DNA of 64,000 nucleotides from Erpetoichthys calabaricus (taxonomy: Eukaryota; Chordata; Cladistia; Polypteriformes; Polypteridae). The stretch is from positions 292,168,913 to 292,232,912 of the forward strand of contig NC_041394.2 in assembly GCF_900747795.2 (NCBI RefSeq). The letters are read 5' to 3'. A program made the position numbers and the translations under genes. Below are positions 1 to 28,800 of this stretch, in pieces. How positions within the stretch are numbered: position 1 is the stretch's first letter; each line of letters opens with the position of its first letter. The notes under the pieces are model-generated. The model saw nothing but the letters and a program-made list of their open reading frames with translations. It had not been told where the DNA came from and ran no database searches.

Positions 1-119
1 CATTTCAATTGCAATTAAACCGTTACATTCATTGTTAGTGTGAATATATTCAACCTTTACTTCACAAATGTTCATTTCCAGTCCAGGGGTAGAATAATGG
101 TTATAATTTAAAACAAAAG

Positions 120-15749
<15,630 letters not shown>

Positions 15750-15860
15750 GATGATCTAGTGCCAGCGTCACCTGGGCCGAGCCATCTATATACAAGGAGG
15801 GGGTGGACAAGCTCTTCCATTAAGATGGAAAATGGGGAGTGCGCATTTGCCGATTATTTT
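15750..15860 (-). promoter_or_regulatory. DEPDC4: Putative DEPDC4 promoter and 5'UTR region
   Basis: The 110 bp upstream of the DEPDC4 ATG are richer in G and C than the surrounding DNA and hold several CpG sites (gccagcgtcacctgggccga). No TATA box is obvious at a fixed distance. The placement rests only on position relative to the start codon. Confidence 0.4.
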
Positions 15861-17479
15861 GCTGCAATATTTATTTTTCGTTGCACTATTTTCTTAAAAT
15901 TGCAGCTTACTTTTCCTTAGAAAAAAAAATCGCAATTTAATTAGAGTAAGTGTAAAGATGTAATTATAAAAGAGAAGAACAGTTCACTTAGGGGAAAGGT
16001 CCACTTAGAACACAATAATGGTCTTCTGATTCTTACGGGGCTGCTCGTCTCCAGTAGGGGGATGGCTAATCTTTCCAAGATCCAGCTGAAGGTTTAAAAT
16101 TCCAGGATGTTTCCGCAGTAAAATCTTCTTGTGTTATAATGTTTACTTTAACTGAGAACTCTATTGAAAGCATACTTTTCAGATAAAAAGACTTACAGGT
16201 CAGCAGGGAAGTAAGGGTACAATTCTGTGCAATAAACTTTCACTAACAAACAGTAACAATGTAACTTGGTCTGCTAACTTTAAAAGTTCAAACAATTTAT
16301 CAATCTGTTGATCTCTTCTGTTACATTGTAGTCCTTGTAGTTTCAAAGTATAATTGTAGTCAATTTCTACAGCTTCTTTTATTCCTTGCTACTAATGTGT
16401 CTTTCATTATGAAGTGTACACCGATTTCAAGCATTATACTACAGCTACTGTATATACATTGCAACTCTGTTTGATGCATGCTAACAGGTATACTTCCAAG
16501 CAAATTTTTGTATTTCTCAGTGCCACATTTCTATTTGCTTTGTATTGTCGTACTGTTTAGTTTTATAACCACAAATTAGAAAAAGTTGGAATGGTATGGA
16601 AAATTCAAATGCAAATGGTACTCAGTGCCAAAATGTCTTTTAAATGTTGTGAGAAGGAATGGCGACATTACGAAGTGGTTAATGCTTTACCGTCTCAGCT
16701 TTTCTGGAATGTGTTGCAGGCCTGAAATGCAGGAAAGGATATATACTAATAAATGAAATAAAGTTAACCAGACAAAACATGATATATCGGGTTCATACTG
16801 TCTGCAATGAAATAAAAGTCAAACTGAATTTAAGAATCACTGCTTTTTTATTTGTATTTTCCATCCCATCCCAACCATTTCTGATTTGGGGTTGTATTTA
16901 ATTATATTTTAACTTTGTTTAGTCAATTGACCTATTATTGGGCAGGCTGTACTGTAAAGGTAATTTTTCTTCTTTGTGTGTAGTGTAAAATTTGACTATT
17001 GAATGTATTGTTTATATACTCTTGTACTGCACTTAATCTAGTCAAATTTCCTTGCATGTTCTAGAAAGTCACTTCCAGAATATTTTTACTTATACGAGTA
17101 GCACCACTGGCACTCTGTCTAGTGCTCCTGGGATAGTGTTTGGCCCCCATGACCCAATCTTGTGCATTAAGTAGATTTGAGAAGTTTCTGTTTTCAATAT
17201 AAATGATTGTATTTATATTTGTGTTAACTAAATGCTCAATAATCCTATTCTTTTCTCAACTAACTTGAACATTTTTAAACCAAAATGTGCGATCTTTCTT
17301 TAAAAACAGTATAGATAAAAATCACATTTACTTTGTTTTAGCCCTTCTTTAATGAGCTTCATTGTGTTTATCCATTTTCTGAAACAGCTTCTTCACATAG
17401 TCTATCCTAACAACAAGATATACAATGTAGAACCCAACCCTGCAGAGGTACATTCAGACACATATTTTACTTATTAAAA
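15860..17479. other. DEPDC4-ACTR6 intergenic, upstream part
   Basis: This is AT-rich single-copy-looking DNA. I saw no convincing ORF, RNA gene or recognisable repeat in it. It lies upstream of DEPDC4 and would also contain the end of any long ACTR6 3'UTR. Confidence 0.4.
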
Positions 17480-17672
17480 CGGCAGGCAGTGTGGTGCAGT
17501 GGTCAAGGCTTTAGACTTCAAACCCTGAGGTTGTGGGTTCAAATCCTGCCACTGACACCATGTGACTCTGAGCAAGTCACTTCACTCATGTATGCTCCAA
17601 TTGGGGAAAAAAAAAAAACCTAAACCAATTTTATCCCAAATGCTTTGGATAAAGGCATCAAATAAATAAATG
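17480..17672 (+). mobile_element. tRNA-derived SINE
   Basis: A tRNA-like head has an A box (gtggtgcagtggtcaagg) and a B box (gggttcaaatcctgcc). It is followed by a SINE body (ctctgagcaagtcacttcac) and a tail with 'ctttggataaaggcatc' and (AAAT)n. It differs from the V-SINE. The tail and lack of a fold make a functional tRNA gene unlikely. Confidence 0.8.
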
Positions 17673-17701
17673 TAATATACAGTACGGAGAGTCCAAATCA
17701 T

Positions 17702-17825
17702 CCATCCATTATCCAACCCACTATAACCTAACTACATGGTCACAGGGGTCTGCTGGAGCTAATCCCAGCCAACACAGGGCGCAAGGCAGGAAACAAATCC
17801 TGGGCAGGGCGCCAGCCCATCGCAG
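17702..17825 (-). mobile_element. V-SINE 3'-end-only insertion with TSD
   Basis: This is a 124 bp copy of the V-SINE 3' part, with the same endpoints as the copy at 3249-3375. It is flanked by the exact 13 bp duplication gagtccaaatcat at 17689-17701 and 17826-17838. It diverges from the younger copies by several substitutions. Confidence 0.88.
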
Positions 17826-18369
17826 GAGTCCAAATCATTTTTAAACAATTTTTTTTCAGATAGTTTCATAAAATACACAATATGTTCATTCTTTGGGGGA
17901 TGGGTGGACCAAACACCATAAATCAATGCTGCAAAAAAAAAAAAGTTTCTTTTGACAGAATGTGTTAAATTAAGTGCATAGGAAAAATAACAATGTTAAA
18001 AAATTGCAAATCTAAAGATAAGAATTTAAACTGGCATGTTTTATATATACATTCTTACATTTTACAATGCATTTAAGACAGTATTTACAGTTAATATTTC
18101 TTTGGGTGTAGTATTATTTACATTACATTTGATATTTAAAAACACACATTTTAAACCTGGTTATACTGTACATACAGTATATTAAAATATTTATAAAAAG
18201 ACAAAATACAAAATGACAAAACCCTTGCAGCCTACATTCAATACAAACTGAAATGCCAAGTTTCAGTGCATGTATCTGTATGTTTTTTACAACTGAAAAT
18301 ATAAACTATAACTAAATATTGAGAAAAGTGATTGTATTAAGTTTAATTTCAATAGAAATCGAAAATACA

Positions 18370-21300
18370 TTAAATGTCAAATTTCTCTTCGCATATGTAG
18401 TGTCCATTTTCTTCATAATCATCTCTTGTTATAACCATTTCATCAAAATCTGGATTCTCAGACAGCAATTTTCCACCTTCCCAAGAGTAGCATATTGGAC
18501 TGGAATAAAATTTAAGGTATTAACAAAAATACATCAATTAACTGAACATAAACAAGATTGTTCTGTAAATGAAGCAAAATGTAATGAAAACAAAATACTT
18601 AAAATTAACAAAGAACCATTTTTTAAAGATAGAATTTGAGTTTAAAAAGTTTTATACTGCTGCTCTCTAGTGTCATGATATACTCCTCTCAGCCACAACA
18701 TTAAAACTGCCTGCCTAATATTGTGCAGGTTCCCCTCGTGCCACCAAAACAGCTCTGACCCATTGAGGCATGGACTCCACAAGACCTTGGAGGGCATCAT
18801 CTGGTATCAGGCACCAAGACATTAGTTGCAGATCCTTTAAGTCCTGTAAACTGCAAGTGGGGCCTCCATGGATCGGACTTGTTTTTCCAGAACATCCCAC
18901 AGATGCTCAACTGGATTGAGATGTGAGGAATTTGGGAGCCGAGTCAACACCTTGGACTCTGTCATGTTCCTCAAACCATTCCTGAACAAGTTGTGCAGTG
19001 TGGCAGGGCGCATTATCCTAGTGAAAGAGGCCACAGCCACCAATGAATAACTTTCCTATGAATTGGTGTATATGGTTTGCAACAATGAATGTAGGGACCC
19101 AAGATTTCTTAACAGAACATTGCCCAGAGCATCACACTGCCTCTGCTGACTTCTCCCTACTTCCCATGGTGTATCCTGCTGCCTTCTCTTCCCCAGGTAA
19201 ATAACCCTCACACACCCAGCCATTTACATAATCTAAAAGAAAATGTGATTTATCACACCAGGCTCATTTCTTCCATTGCTCCAAAGTCCAGATCTGATGC
19301 TGAAGTGCCCATAGTAGATGCCTTCTGTGGTGGACAGGGCTCAGCAAGCGCACTTGGACCAGTCTTTGACTATATATACACAGTAAGCTGCAACGCATTG
19401 TGTATTCTGAAACTTTTCTCTGATGGTCAACATTACATTTTTGTGCTACAGTACAAAATCGATTTGTGCTACAGTAGCTCTTCCATGGAATTGGACTGGA
19501 CAGACTATCCTTCGCTCCCCACACACCTCAATGACCCTTGGGTGCCCTTGACCCTGTTGCCAGTTCACCACTTGTCCATCCTTGGACCACTTTTAGCATG
19601 TACTAACCACTGCATATTGAGAGATGCAGAGATGTTTTGGAGATGCTGTGACCCAGTCATTTAATCGATCACAACTTGGCCATTGTCAGAATCACTCAGG
19701 TCCTTACTCTTGGCAATTCGTTCTGCTTCCGCCACTTCTCCTTCAAGAACTGACTCTTCACTTGCTGCCTAATATATCCCACCCCTTAGCAGGTGCCACT
19801 GTAACAAGGTAATCATGGTTATTCACTTCACCTGTCAGTGGGTTTAATGTTATAGCGGATTGGTGAACATATATTTTCAACTAAAAAGTATAGGTGTGTG
19901 GACAGAAATACATTTAAAGGGTCCAATGTTAACTTTTGTGAAGAAAAAAATTAAATATGTTTGTTTTTTGAAATGGACTGCATTCGAGTCAATAGGTTGT
20001 TTCTTTGAAACCAGGTGTGAGCTGCTGCATATGGCAAAAACAATTCAGTGTAACAGGATTATACTGATGTTAACAATAAATTAATTATAAACCAGAATGT
20101 TCAAATCCTGCCTCGCTTTGGGAATCTGAGTTATGGTATGAATTTACCAGTACTGCAATTATAAAACTTCAGTTTAAGACACAATAGTGATTTTATCTAG
20201 AATAGCTAGGAGTTGACCCGACTCTGAATTAACTACTTCTCATCCATCTATCAATTTTCCTAACCCATTCATCCAGGGCAAAATGAAGATTAAAATGCAA
20301 GTCTGAAGGGATGAGTAAAAGCTACCAGCTTCCAGGTAACCCAGAACCAAGAAAGAAATTTATAGGTAAGGAAGTTTTTACTTTAAATCTGTGAGTTACA
20401 TAATGTGTAAAAACCATTTGCAATACTTAGCATCATTAAGTTTTAGATATGTGCAAAGTATACTAAAAACCTCTATTTGGACAAAAGCAAATCACATGTA
20501 TCCCAGAGAGAACAGGACATGACTCACAAAGCAGATATATTACATAAATAAATTTGTATGCTCATAGGTATGTGTGTACAGTATCATATTCATACTCACT
20601 TTGCAGGCAGAACCACAGAGACTTCAAAATCTGTTGGAGTAAGAGATCTTACATCTTTAAACACTCTGTCTCTAAAACCAGGAAGAAGTGAATTGCCTCC
20701 AGTCAGCACAATATTTTTAAAAAAGTGGGGTTGCATTTCTGTGAAAAGCAGAATGTTTTAATAGGAATTAAGATAATTTAGGAAATCTAATACACTTTTT
20801 TAAAGAAACATATGACCAGTATACTGTATACAAATACAGCCAATAATGGCCAACATTTCAAAATATTGATTTTCATTTTTATTCCTGCACCAAAAAAAAA
20901 AATTGTTTTAGGAAAGAATGCTTTACTAAAACACTTATTTAGGTGAAAGCATATCCTTTTAAATACTTAAATTCTAGTTCTGGTAAAGTAACATACAGAA
21001 AAGATAATATACAGCAGTGTTCCACTTTAATCTCACCTCCAGGTAAATTTTGTACAGAGTTGACAATGGCTTCTGGAATGCCCATCTCTTGAATTCCAAT
21101 GTCTGAAGGATGAAAAAGAGTTTCAGGAACTGCATACCGCTCATTGGTCAGACGCAGAATCTGCTCACCAGTCTTGTACTTTCCGCTAAAGTTCATCTCT
21201 TCTCGTGGCTAGAAAATTAAAGGATGTTACTGAGACAAACAACATAGAAAACCACTTAGAATGTTGTGGTCTTAAACACTTTTTATTCACATTAAGCAAT

Positions 21301-24300
21301 ATTTCTGACTATCACCTCACCAATCATAATTTGTAAGACAAGGGAGTTTGCATACACTTTGATACTGTACATACTGCATCATCAAGGAGTCATTGCAAAT
21401 ATGTTTTGCACAGTTTACCTTACAGAATCCTTTTTTAATTGTGCTAAAATCAGGGAGTACATAATCGAGCATTACGGTATTTTCTTCTCCTTTCAACCTT
21501 GAGAGAAAAAGAGGATTTTTTTAAGTTTAAGTTGTAATAAGCTTTTCATTCGTAAATACACAAACTCTAAAAACGTTAGTACATACTTTGCTATTTCCAT
21601 GTCCTTGTAGAAATCTTGAGATACATAACATACATCTTCTTTAACTTGATTTATAACATGTGTCTCATCCATAACATGAAGCTGTCTATAGGAAAGAATT
21701 TAAGAATTACATTTAAAAAAACACTAATGGAATGCCTGGAATAAATAAAAAAAATAGAAAAAGTATACAGTCACAGACAGTTAAAACAAATGACATATAA
21801 TTCAAAAGAAAAAAAAACAACTGCATAGGAAGAGGAGGGACTTCTTATTTAAGTTCTGATCCACTCCACATAAATTTCTCTGAATGTGAAGAGTCTGTAT
21901 GGAAAGATGTTTTAGAACTATAGCTCTGTCATGACAGCTAAGATAGTACTGGAGCAAAATAATGAATGGGTAATTTATGGAATGACAGGTATAGAATAAA
22001 CAAAGTCCTCAAAGCAATCTTTAATACTCTGAGCATCTTTATGGCAGGTAACAAGATGACTGCTTCAAAGTTTCTGGGATGCCGATTCCTTCAACAAATG
22101 TCTGCTACTATGGCACACTGGTACATCGGACCAGGAGTAAAATATTTACTAGTACACATATCCAAAGAATAGACCCTAATAAAAACACATAGAAAGTTAA
22201 AATTTAATCATTTCTTTTTATTTTTAGTTTTGTTTTAATATGCTTGAGAGGTTTCATGAGCTAAGATTTTAGGAGGGCATTCACACTTTTTGTCACATTA
22301 TACTGTTATTGTGAGCATGAAGGTAATTGTTTAATGTATTAAATGGTTAAAAAAAAAAGTGTCTGCATCTTTAGTGGATGTGCACATTTTACAACTACTT
22401 CTTTATCCTTTCATAATACACACAAAACATTTTTCTCACAATTTTTAGATTGCATTTTACAATTACATAGTAATACATAAGCAAAAACCTTAACACTTCT
22501 TACATTTTTAAATATTTTTGTTTGCAATAGATTCTTAACTATTTATTTACCATTTAACACATAAAATACCTGTAGGAAATGATCTCCTTTAAGTGATTTG
22601 TAAGCAATTTTCCCCCAACATTTATCCTGCAAAAGATGCAAAAAGGGTAGTTATTTAGCCTATTAAAGAAAAGAAAAATGCATAAGAAAAAAAGCCCAAG
22701 TAATTCTTTCAAGAAAACCAAAAGCACAATCTATGGCTTAAACGCACACTTTATCTGCACATAAGCACACATGCTTAGGGAAGATTCAATCTTTACTTAA
22801 ATAATTAAAGTTTTGTATTTTTAAACATGCTATGTATTTTGTATTCATCCCATTGAAAGACTATTAAACTTTTCCATGCCAAGGCAGCAAAGTGGTTTAG
22901 AACAATGTACCTGCAAATGCCATCTTTCATCTTTTTCCCTCGACAATAGGGAACGATGTGTGTGAATGAATAACCACTGTCCACAACAATGCAGCACAGT
23001 TCTGAGCTGTTTTCTTGAAAATACTTATGAGCACTTAAGGATCCAGCTAACAAACAAGAAAGGCACATTAAAATGAAGGTAGAGTCCATCCACAGTAACA
23101 ACACAAAATGCCCTACTGCATATATACTGTATCTACATTATCTAGGAACAATTCAACTGTGCATATAAAAGATTAACAAAATAAAATGTGCAAAACAGTT
23201 GTCACAGATTATGAGATATATTTACTAGCCAACATTTAAAGAAAAACTACAGGAGTTTAATCTATGTAATTCTAAACAATTTATTTAAAATGTATGAAAT
23301 GCAACTTTTTCTCAAAAGGAAATTAATTCTACACAGAAATTCTGCTTATTAAAATAAACTTTAATATTAAAAGATCCTTTCTAGACCTACTGGTTTCAAA
23401 AGACTAAAAGAAAGACAGTACAAAATAAAATATTTTTAATGCATTATACTGTGTTAAAGAAAACCCTGAAAAATAATTATCAAAAATTACTTAATGTGTA
23501 TACAGAAATATATAAAAAGTTACTCCTTACAGTTATTAGGGCACCAAATAAAAGTTAATTCATTGATCAATACATTACCGAACCCACTTAAAACCATTCT
23601 AGGGTGGAGCTTGTCCCATCAGCATTAGACACAAGGTTGGAACAAGCTCCAATATTGGCATAAGTATAGGTTTCCACTTATCGATCTGAAAGGTGTGGAA
23701 GGAAAACCCATTTAAGAGATGGGGGGGGAGGGGGGCTTGGGTGAAATGTGCAGATTTAACAGTGGCTGTGCATGGGAACCAGATGTGCACAGAGGACTCT
23801 GCAGCAGCAAGGATTGTGCCACTGTGATGTTCAAGTCAATAATTTAGTATAGTATAATTTAGTATAGTTTTTAAACTTCAAGGATAATCCTGGCCTAGTA
23901 ATGGTCAGTTTATTTAATGTGTGGTACTTCAGCTTTCCACTCACTTGCTGCACTCCAAAGTCTTGCTGGTTCATTTGGTTAACCGATGACTCTAAAGTGA
24001 CCTCAGTGTAAGTGAAGATCTGTACTTCCAGCTATGACATTTATGTTTATTTCCTTGGCAAATGCTTTTATCCAAAGCAACTTACATAATCGAGTAACAT
24101 TAGTTAGGCTAGGGCTGGCTTGTTAGCAAGTGTAATAGGACAGGTAACAAAAGCTGATTACTACATCTCTTCACTTGTGGCAACTAATAATTTACAATCA
24201 TAGATTAAAATCAATACCACAATTAAATTTAAACAACACATTAACTGACAATAGAACATATCGTAAAGTTTTTTTTGACCTCGCTATGACCTTGAACTAG

Positions 24301-27300
24301 ACAGAGCTGGTTTGAAGATGGTGAATGGATGCATGCACTCATTCAAACAGACTATTTAGAAGTACTGATAGAAGAAAGCCCTCCTTCAAAGCAGGCTGTA
24401 AAACTTACAGCTGCCAAACACAAAATTAACTTTAACTGGAACCAGATACTATTGCCAGATACCACCAACATGGATCTCTATGACCACAGTCATCACCATT
24501 ATATCAGGCGTAAAAGAAAGGGTGCAAACATAGTAAAGGATCTAATGAATGACTGAAGCTGCTACTCTGAATTGCCAAAGCTGGCCCTGGGGTCCCTGAT
24601 CTACCAAAACTCAACATCCATCCATTATCCAACCTGCTATATCCTAACTACAGGGACACGGTTTCTGCTGGAGCCAATCACCCCAAAAAACAGGTTTGAT
24701 CACGAGTAGTGATAAGCAAACCCTAATGAATTTGCTTTGCCTCAAATTCAGTAAAAACACAGAAATGATCAAAAATTTCACCAAACTTGATGAAAGGCAC
24801 AGAAGTCAGTGGGTAAGGAGCCTATGCCCTTCCTGACATTATGTGCTACATAGTGAGGAACATTACATGTTTAATCCTGCAGTGAACGCACAATATACAA
24901 TGAATCTATGCAGAACACTGTGTTATTTCATAATATTGTCATTATGGTCAGCTAATGTACCCTTCAAATGAAAAAACCTTTTTTAAATTTGCATGTGGGA
25001 GTGCAAATTCAGCTGGAATACCCTTCCAGTAGTGACATCATGCATGCATGTATACAAGATAAATTATTCACAAATGCAGATAGTAGATCATGCAGTGGCA
25101 TAAAGGGTGAGGCGGAGTACATTTACAGTACTCGTGTGAAAGTTTGGTGCATGGGCGATTAAATTCAGACAGATTGCACAGATTGTTTAGTGACTTCCCC
25201 ATCCAACATTAGCTGTTTTAGCACTGTAATGTCACACTCGTCTCATGGAGCATCATGGGGAACTGTGAACAAAAAGTTCATCTAAGCTGGCTGCATAGTG
25301 AATTTTCAGGGTAAAATTCAATGAATAAGGTTACTGGCCAATTTTGCTAATCAACATTAGTCAAAAGATGATCTTCCAATATGACAATGATCGCATACAC
25401 AACTCAAAATTAAGAAATAAATGGTTAATTGAAAACATATTTAACAATCACCATTATCTTAGCTTCCACCCCAAAATCTGACATGAAAAAAACTGTCCGA
25501 TTTTAATAGGATAGCCCACAAGCCAAGGGCATGAAGGATTTATAAATATTTAGCATAAAGAAATGGTTCAAGAGCCTTGTCACTATGTACCCCAAAACAT
25601 ATTAAACATTATATAAAAAATGACTTTGTCACCTATGATTTTGAAAGGGGTGTTGAATAGTCCTACTCATCTAAGCTAAATGTATATAAATAAGCATTAG
25701 GGTTGGAATGGAGCTATATAAATAATATGTATTATTAATTATTATTACGATTACAAGGTATACTGGTACTGGAAAAGCACCAAAAAACCCAAATTTTAAA
25801 ACAGTACGGCTCCAACATTTCAGAATGTTCAGTACTGGAAATAAATGTCAGCTTTTCCTCTGCACCCCCATCCCTTGGGACTTGTTATTGCATTTGTGAA
25901 AAAATGTCTGTTTTATAGATTTCATGAAATGATGCGTGCTGTGATGTGACCGGAACCAGCAACAGGTGCATAGTGTGACACAATGGTGCTGTACACCACA
26001 GAGATGAGCAATTGTGAGGCGCACTAGGGAGGCTGGACTAAAATGGGAGGTTTTGGAGGTCCCCATTATTTGCCTTGGAACCATTTTGATACTGGTACCG
26101 ATCCAACACTAATAAGCACACTTACCATTTATCCTGAGGGCAGCATGAAACTGATATTCTTCAAAAAGTATCTCATTCATGGACTCCTGAATTGAACTGA
26201 AGTTGAAGTATGGTTCTGTGATCACAATGCTAGTGTCTGCAAAATCAACCTAATATTTACAGAAAAAAGTTACATTGCACATCAGTCTGCATCTCTGAAA
26301 GTTACCAAACATATAATTCATTTCAGTTCTCAAACACAGTGTCTCTGCAAAGAAAGAAAATCAATATTAGTTGTGAAATCATACCAGTTCACAATTAGCT
26401 ATGTTACTTTAACTCATTAATAAATTCTAATTAATTTACTTTTATTTCCACTGTGTAATTCATTAAAGTTACGCATTGGAAAAAGCAGGAGAAAATAACA
26501 CAGAAATGAAAAATATTTTTTTGCAAATAAGTTTTTATTCTTTAGTTATTCATACCTTAAACATTTCTTTACCGAATAGGTGATCCCACACATTTCTCTG
26601 GACATCCCAATTCACTAAGTACCCCTGTAATATAGGCAGAACGAAAAGAAAACAATAATTTATTCAGTAGTCATGACCTATTTGTTATACTTTAAGAGTC
26701 TGTATTGGATATGATCTAAACAAAATGGTTAAAAATATACTATATTGCCAAAAGTATTGGGACGCCTGCCTTTACATACACATGAACTTTAATGACATCC
26801 CATTCTTAATACATAGGCTTTAATATGGAGTTGGCCCACCCTTTGCAGCTTTAACTCTTCTGAGAAGGCTTTCCACAAGGTTTAGGAGTGTGTTTATGGG
26901 AATTTTTGACCATTCTTCCAGGAAAGCATTTGTATGGTCAGGCACTGATGTTGGATGAGAAGGCCTGGCTCGCACTCTCCGCTCCAATTCATCCCAAAGG
27001 TGTTCTATCGGGTTGAGCTCAGGGCTCTGTGCAGGCCAGTCAAGTTTCTCCACACCAAACTTGCTCATCCATTTCTTTGTAGATCTTGCTTTGTGCACTG
27101 GTGCGTAGTCATGTTGGAAAAGGAAGGGGCCCATCCCCAAACTGTTCCCACAAAGTAGGGAGCATGAAATTGTCCAAAATGGCTTTGTATGCTGAAGCAT
27201 TAAGAGTTCCTTTCATTGGAACTAAGAGGCCAAGCCCAATCACTGAAAAACAACCCCACACCATAATCCCCCTCCACCAAACTTTACACTTGGCACAACG

Positions 27301-28678
27301 CAGTCAAGCAAGTACCGTTCTCTTGGCAACCACCAAGCCCAGATTCGTCCATCGGATTGCCAGACAAAGAAGCGTGATTCGTCACTCCAGCAGACACGTC
27401 TCTGCTGCTCTAGAGTCCAGTGGCGGTGTGCTTTACACCACTGCATCCGATGCTTTGCATTGCACTTGGTGATGTACGGTGACCCATTCTTTCACAAATG
27501 TTTGTAGAAGCGGTCTGCATGTCTGGGTGCTTGATTTTATACACCTGTGGCCATGGAAGTAATTGGAACACCTGAATTCAATGATTTGGAGGGGTGCCCC
27601 AACACTTTTGGCAATGTGGTGATACTTTTCTGTTTTGTATGGTATAAGGAACACAGAAATTGAATAAATAAGCACTTTCAACATTACTGCTATTCGTGTT
27701 CAGTTGCCTTCTACTGTACTATAACTCACCTGACATGTCAGTTTAACAAACTTCTAATTTCTGATACCTGCTTGTTAGGTTGATTGGCGATTGCAAATTG
27801 GGCTATGGGGTCATATAGATGGGGAGTCTCTGTGATGGACTGGCACCATAATTTTTCAAGAATCCCGGTGGCAATCAAACAGGCCTATTATTATATTTGT
27901 TTTTTTCCAAGTAAGTTTCTTTGGCATACTCTTGCACAGATTAATTTTTCGTGAATAAATTGGTAGTGTTCCAAAAATCAAGCTCTATAGATTTACATTG
28001 ATTTGCTTAGTGGACGCTTTTATCCAAAGCGACTTATAAAACAACGGGTGAAGGTACAATTACATTTTCCATTCAACTTTGCAAAAACGGACTTAATAAT
28101 TACGCATGGTAAAAGGAAAACTACCAGTACACTTACCTTTTGATAGGGCAGGATATAGAAAAGACCTGAAGGATCCTTTATTTCATCGAGTTGGTTGGCA
28201 GTAAAAGTTTTCAGTCTAGCCGTTTTTGAACGAAACTGGCAGTTGGGTATCACACTAGAAAAAAATAGATGATAACTTCGCGAATGCTTTTATGATTAAG
28301 CCACAGAAATTCTAAACATCACAGTTAGAGATGTGTATGCGGATGTATCATTCTCCGTACACGCATATTTCGCTCAAATAAACACTTTATAAAGTGCACA
28401 ATGAATATTTGCACAGTAAATTTTAAAAATCGTATTGTATCATTCATTGCATAGAAAAGTAAACCTTTTTAACATTAACAAACTATTCCATAAGCGAAAT
28501 ATGAGTGGTCGGTACAGTTCATGTCTATTTTAAATATCCGTTCGAATCTAGTGATTGATCTTGCGTCAATATTTTCGGAGCATTCTCCTAACATAATCTC
28601 TTCCACTAACCTGACTTTATCGTGGCTGTATCCAATTTTGGCTGTGTATGCCCCGTTGTCAAGAACTAACGTTGTCAT
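18370..28678 (-). CDS. ACTR6: ACTR6, actin-related protein 6 (complete CDS, 11 exons, 396 aa)
   Basis: ARP6 is a nuclear actin-fold subunit of the SRCAP/SWR1 remodeller that places H2A.Z in chromatin. Exons in order are 28678-28611, 28254-28137, 26624-26556, 26249-26126, 23046-22911, 22626-22570, 21685-21587, 21497-21419, 21208-21037, 20738-20600 and 18499-18370. All junctions are GT-AG and in phase, giving 1191 nt and 396 aa, the human length. It starts [18 protein letters not shown], contains [14 protein letters not shown] (phosphate-binding loop of the actin fold) and [15 protein letters not shown], and ends [16 protein letters not shown] second in-frame ATG lies directly upstream (28681-28679); the inner one matches the family start. 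Introns 2 and 10 carry Tc1 transposons. No defect was seen. Confidence 0.97.
18686..19862 (-). mobile_element. Tc1/mariner transposon relic in ACTR6 intron 10
   Basis: Degenerate inverted ends (ccacaacattaaaactgcc near 18693 and 'gggtttaatgttatagcgg' near 19840) bound about 1.2 kb. The minus strand has the end of a DDE transposase: an [20 protein letters not shown] block with the last catalytic acidic residue, followed by [16 protein letters not shown]. The rest of the frame is scattered by indels, so the copy is dead. Confidence 0.85.
24046..24695 (-). mobile_element. Fragments of SINE tails
   Basis: At 24046-24110 'gcttttatccaaagcaactt' matches the tail of the tRNA-derived SINE family. At 24617-24695 a (CCAT)n start followed by 'tctgctggagccaatc' is a short, divergent V-SINE 3' end. 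The DNA between is unassigned. All lie in ACTR6 intron 4. Confidence 0.5.
25755..26112. mobile_element. Possible MITE-like repeat
   Basis: A roughly 350 bp block is bounded by 'ggtatactggtactgg' and 'gatactggtaccgatcc', which are partly self-complementary. It recalls a non-autonomous DNA transposon common in this type of genome. No coding content was found. It ends just before ACTR6 exon 4 (26126-26249). Confidence 0.4.
26740..27622 (-). mobile_element. Internally deleted Tc1-like transposon
   Basis: Inverted ends 'ctatattgccaaaagtattg' and 'cacttttggcaatgtggtga' are flanked by TA (26738-26739 and 27623-27624). The minus strand keeps the catalytic half of a Tc1 transposase: [20 protein letters not shown], then [18 protein letters not shown], then [16 protein letters not shown]. 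The DNA encoding the N-terminal DNA-binding part is missing between about 27470 and 27480. The 883 bp copy is therefore a deletion derivative of a roughly 1.6 kb parent. It sits in ACTR6 intron 2. Confidence 0.9.
28000..28070 (-). mobile_element. Short SINE/LINE tail fragment
   Basis: The block 'gacgcttttatccaaagcga' is the common fish retroposon tail. Only about 70 bp remains, close to the ACTR6 exon 2 donor at 28137. Confidence 0.45.
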
Positions 28679-28681
28679 CAT

Positions 28682-28800
28682 TGAATTTAGACCAGATTAA
28701 CATACAAGAAAAAAATAGACAACATATGCCTTCCCTGAAACAAAGTAAGCACACCGCCTCTCTTCTATTATCCAATCGCAGAGCGGCTAAGGAGTCTGCA
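28682..28800 (-). promoter_or_regulatory. ACTR6: Putative ACTR6 promoter
   Basis: A CCAAT box (28772-28776) within 'attatccaatcgcagagcgg' lies about 95 bp upstream of the ACTR6 ATG, next to a small cluster of CpG sites. There is no TATA box at a suitable distance. This fits a housekeeping-type promoter. Confidence 0.5.

Noticed and set aside
17480-17560. tRNA-like A and B boxes, possible tRNA gene
   Set aside because: The boxes continue into a SINE body and A-rich tail, and no full cloverleaf with an acceptor stem is seen.
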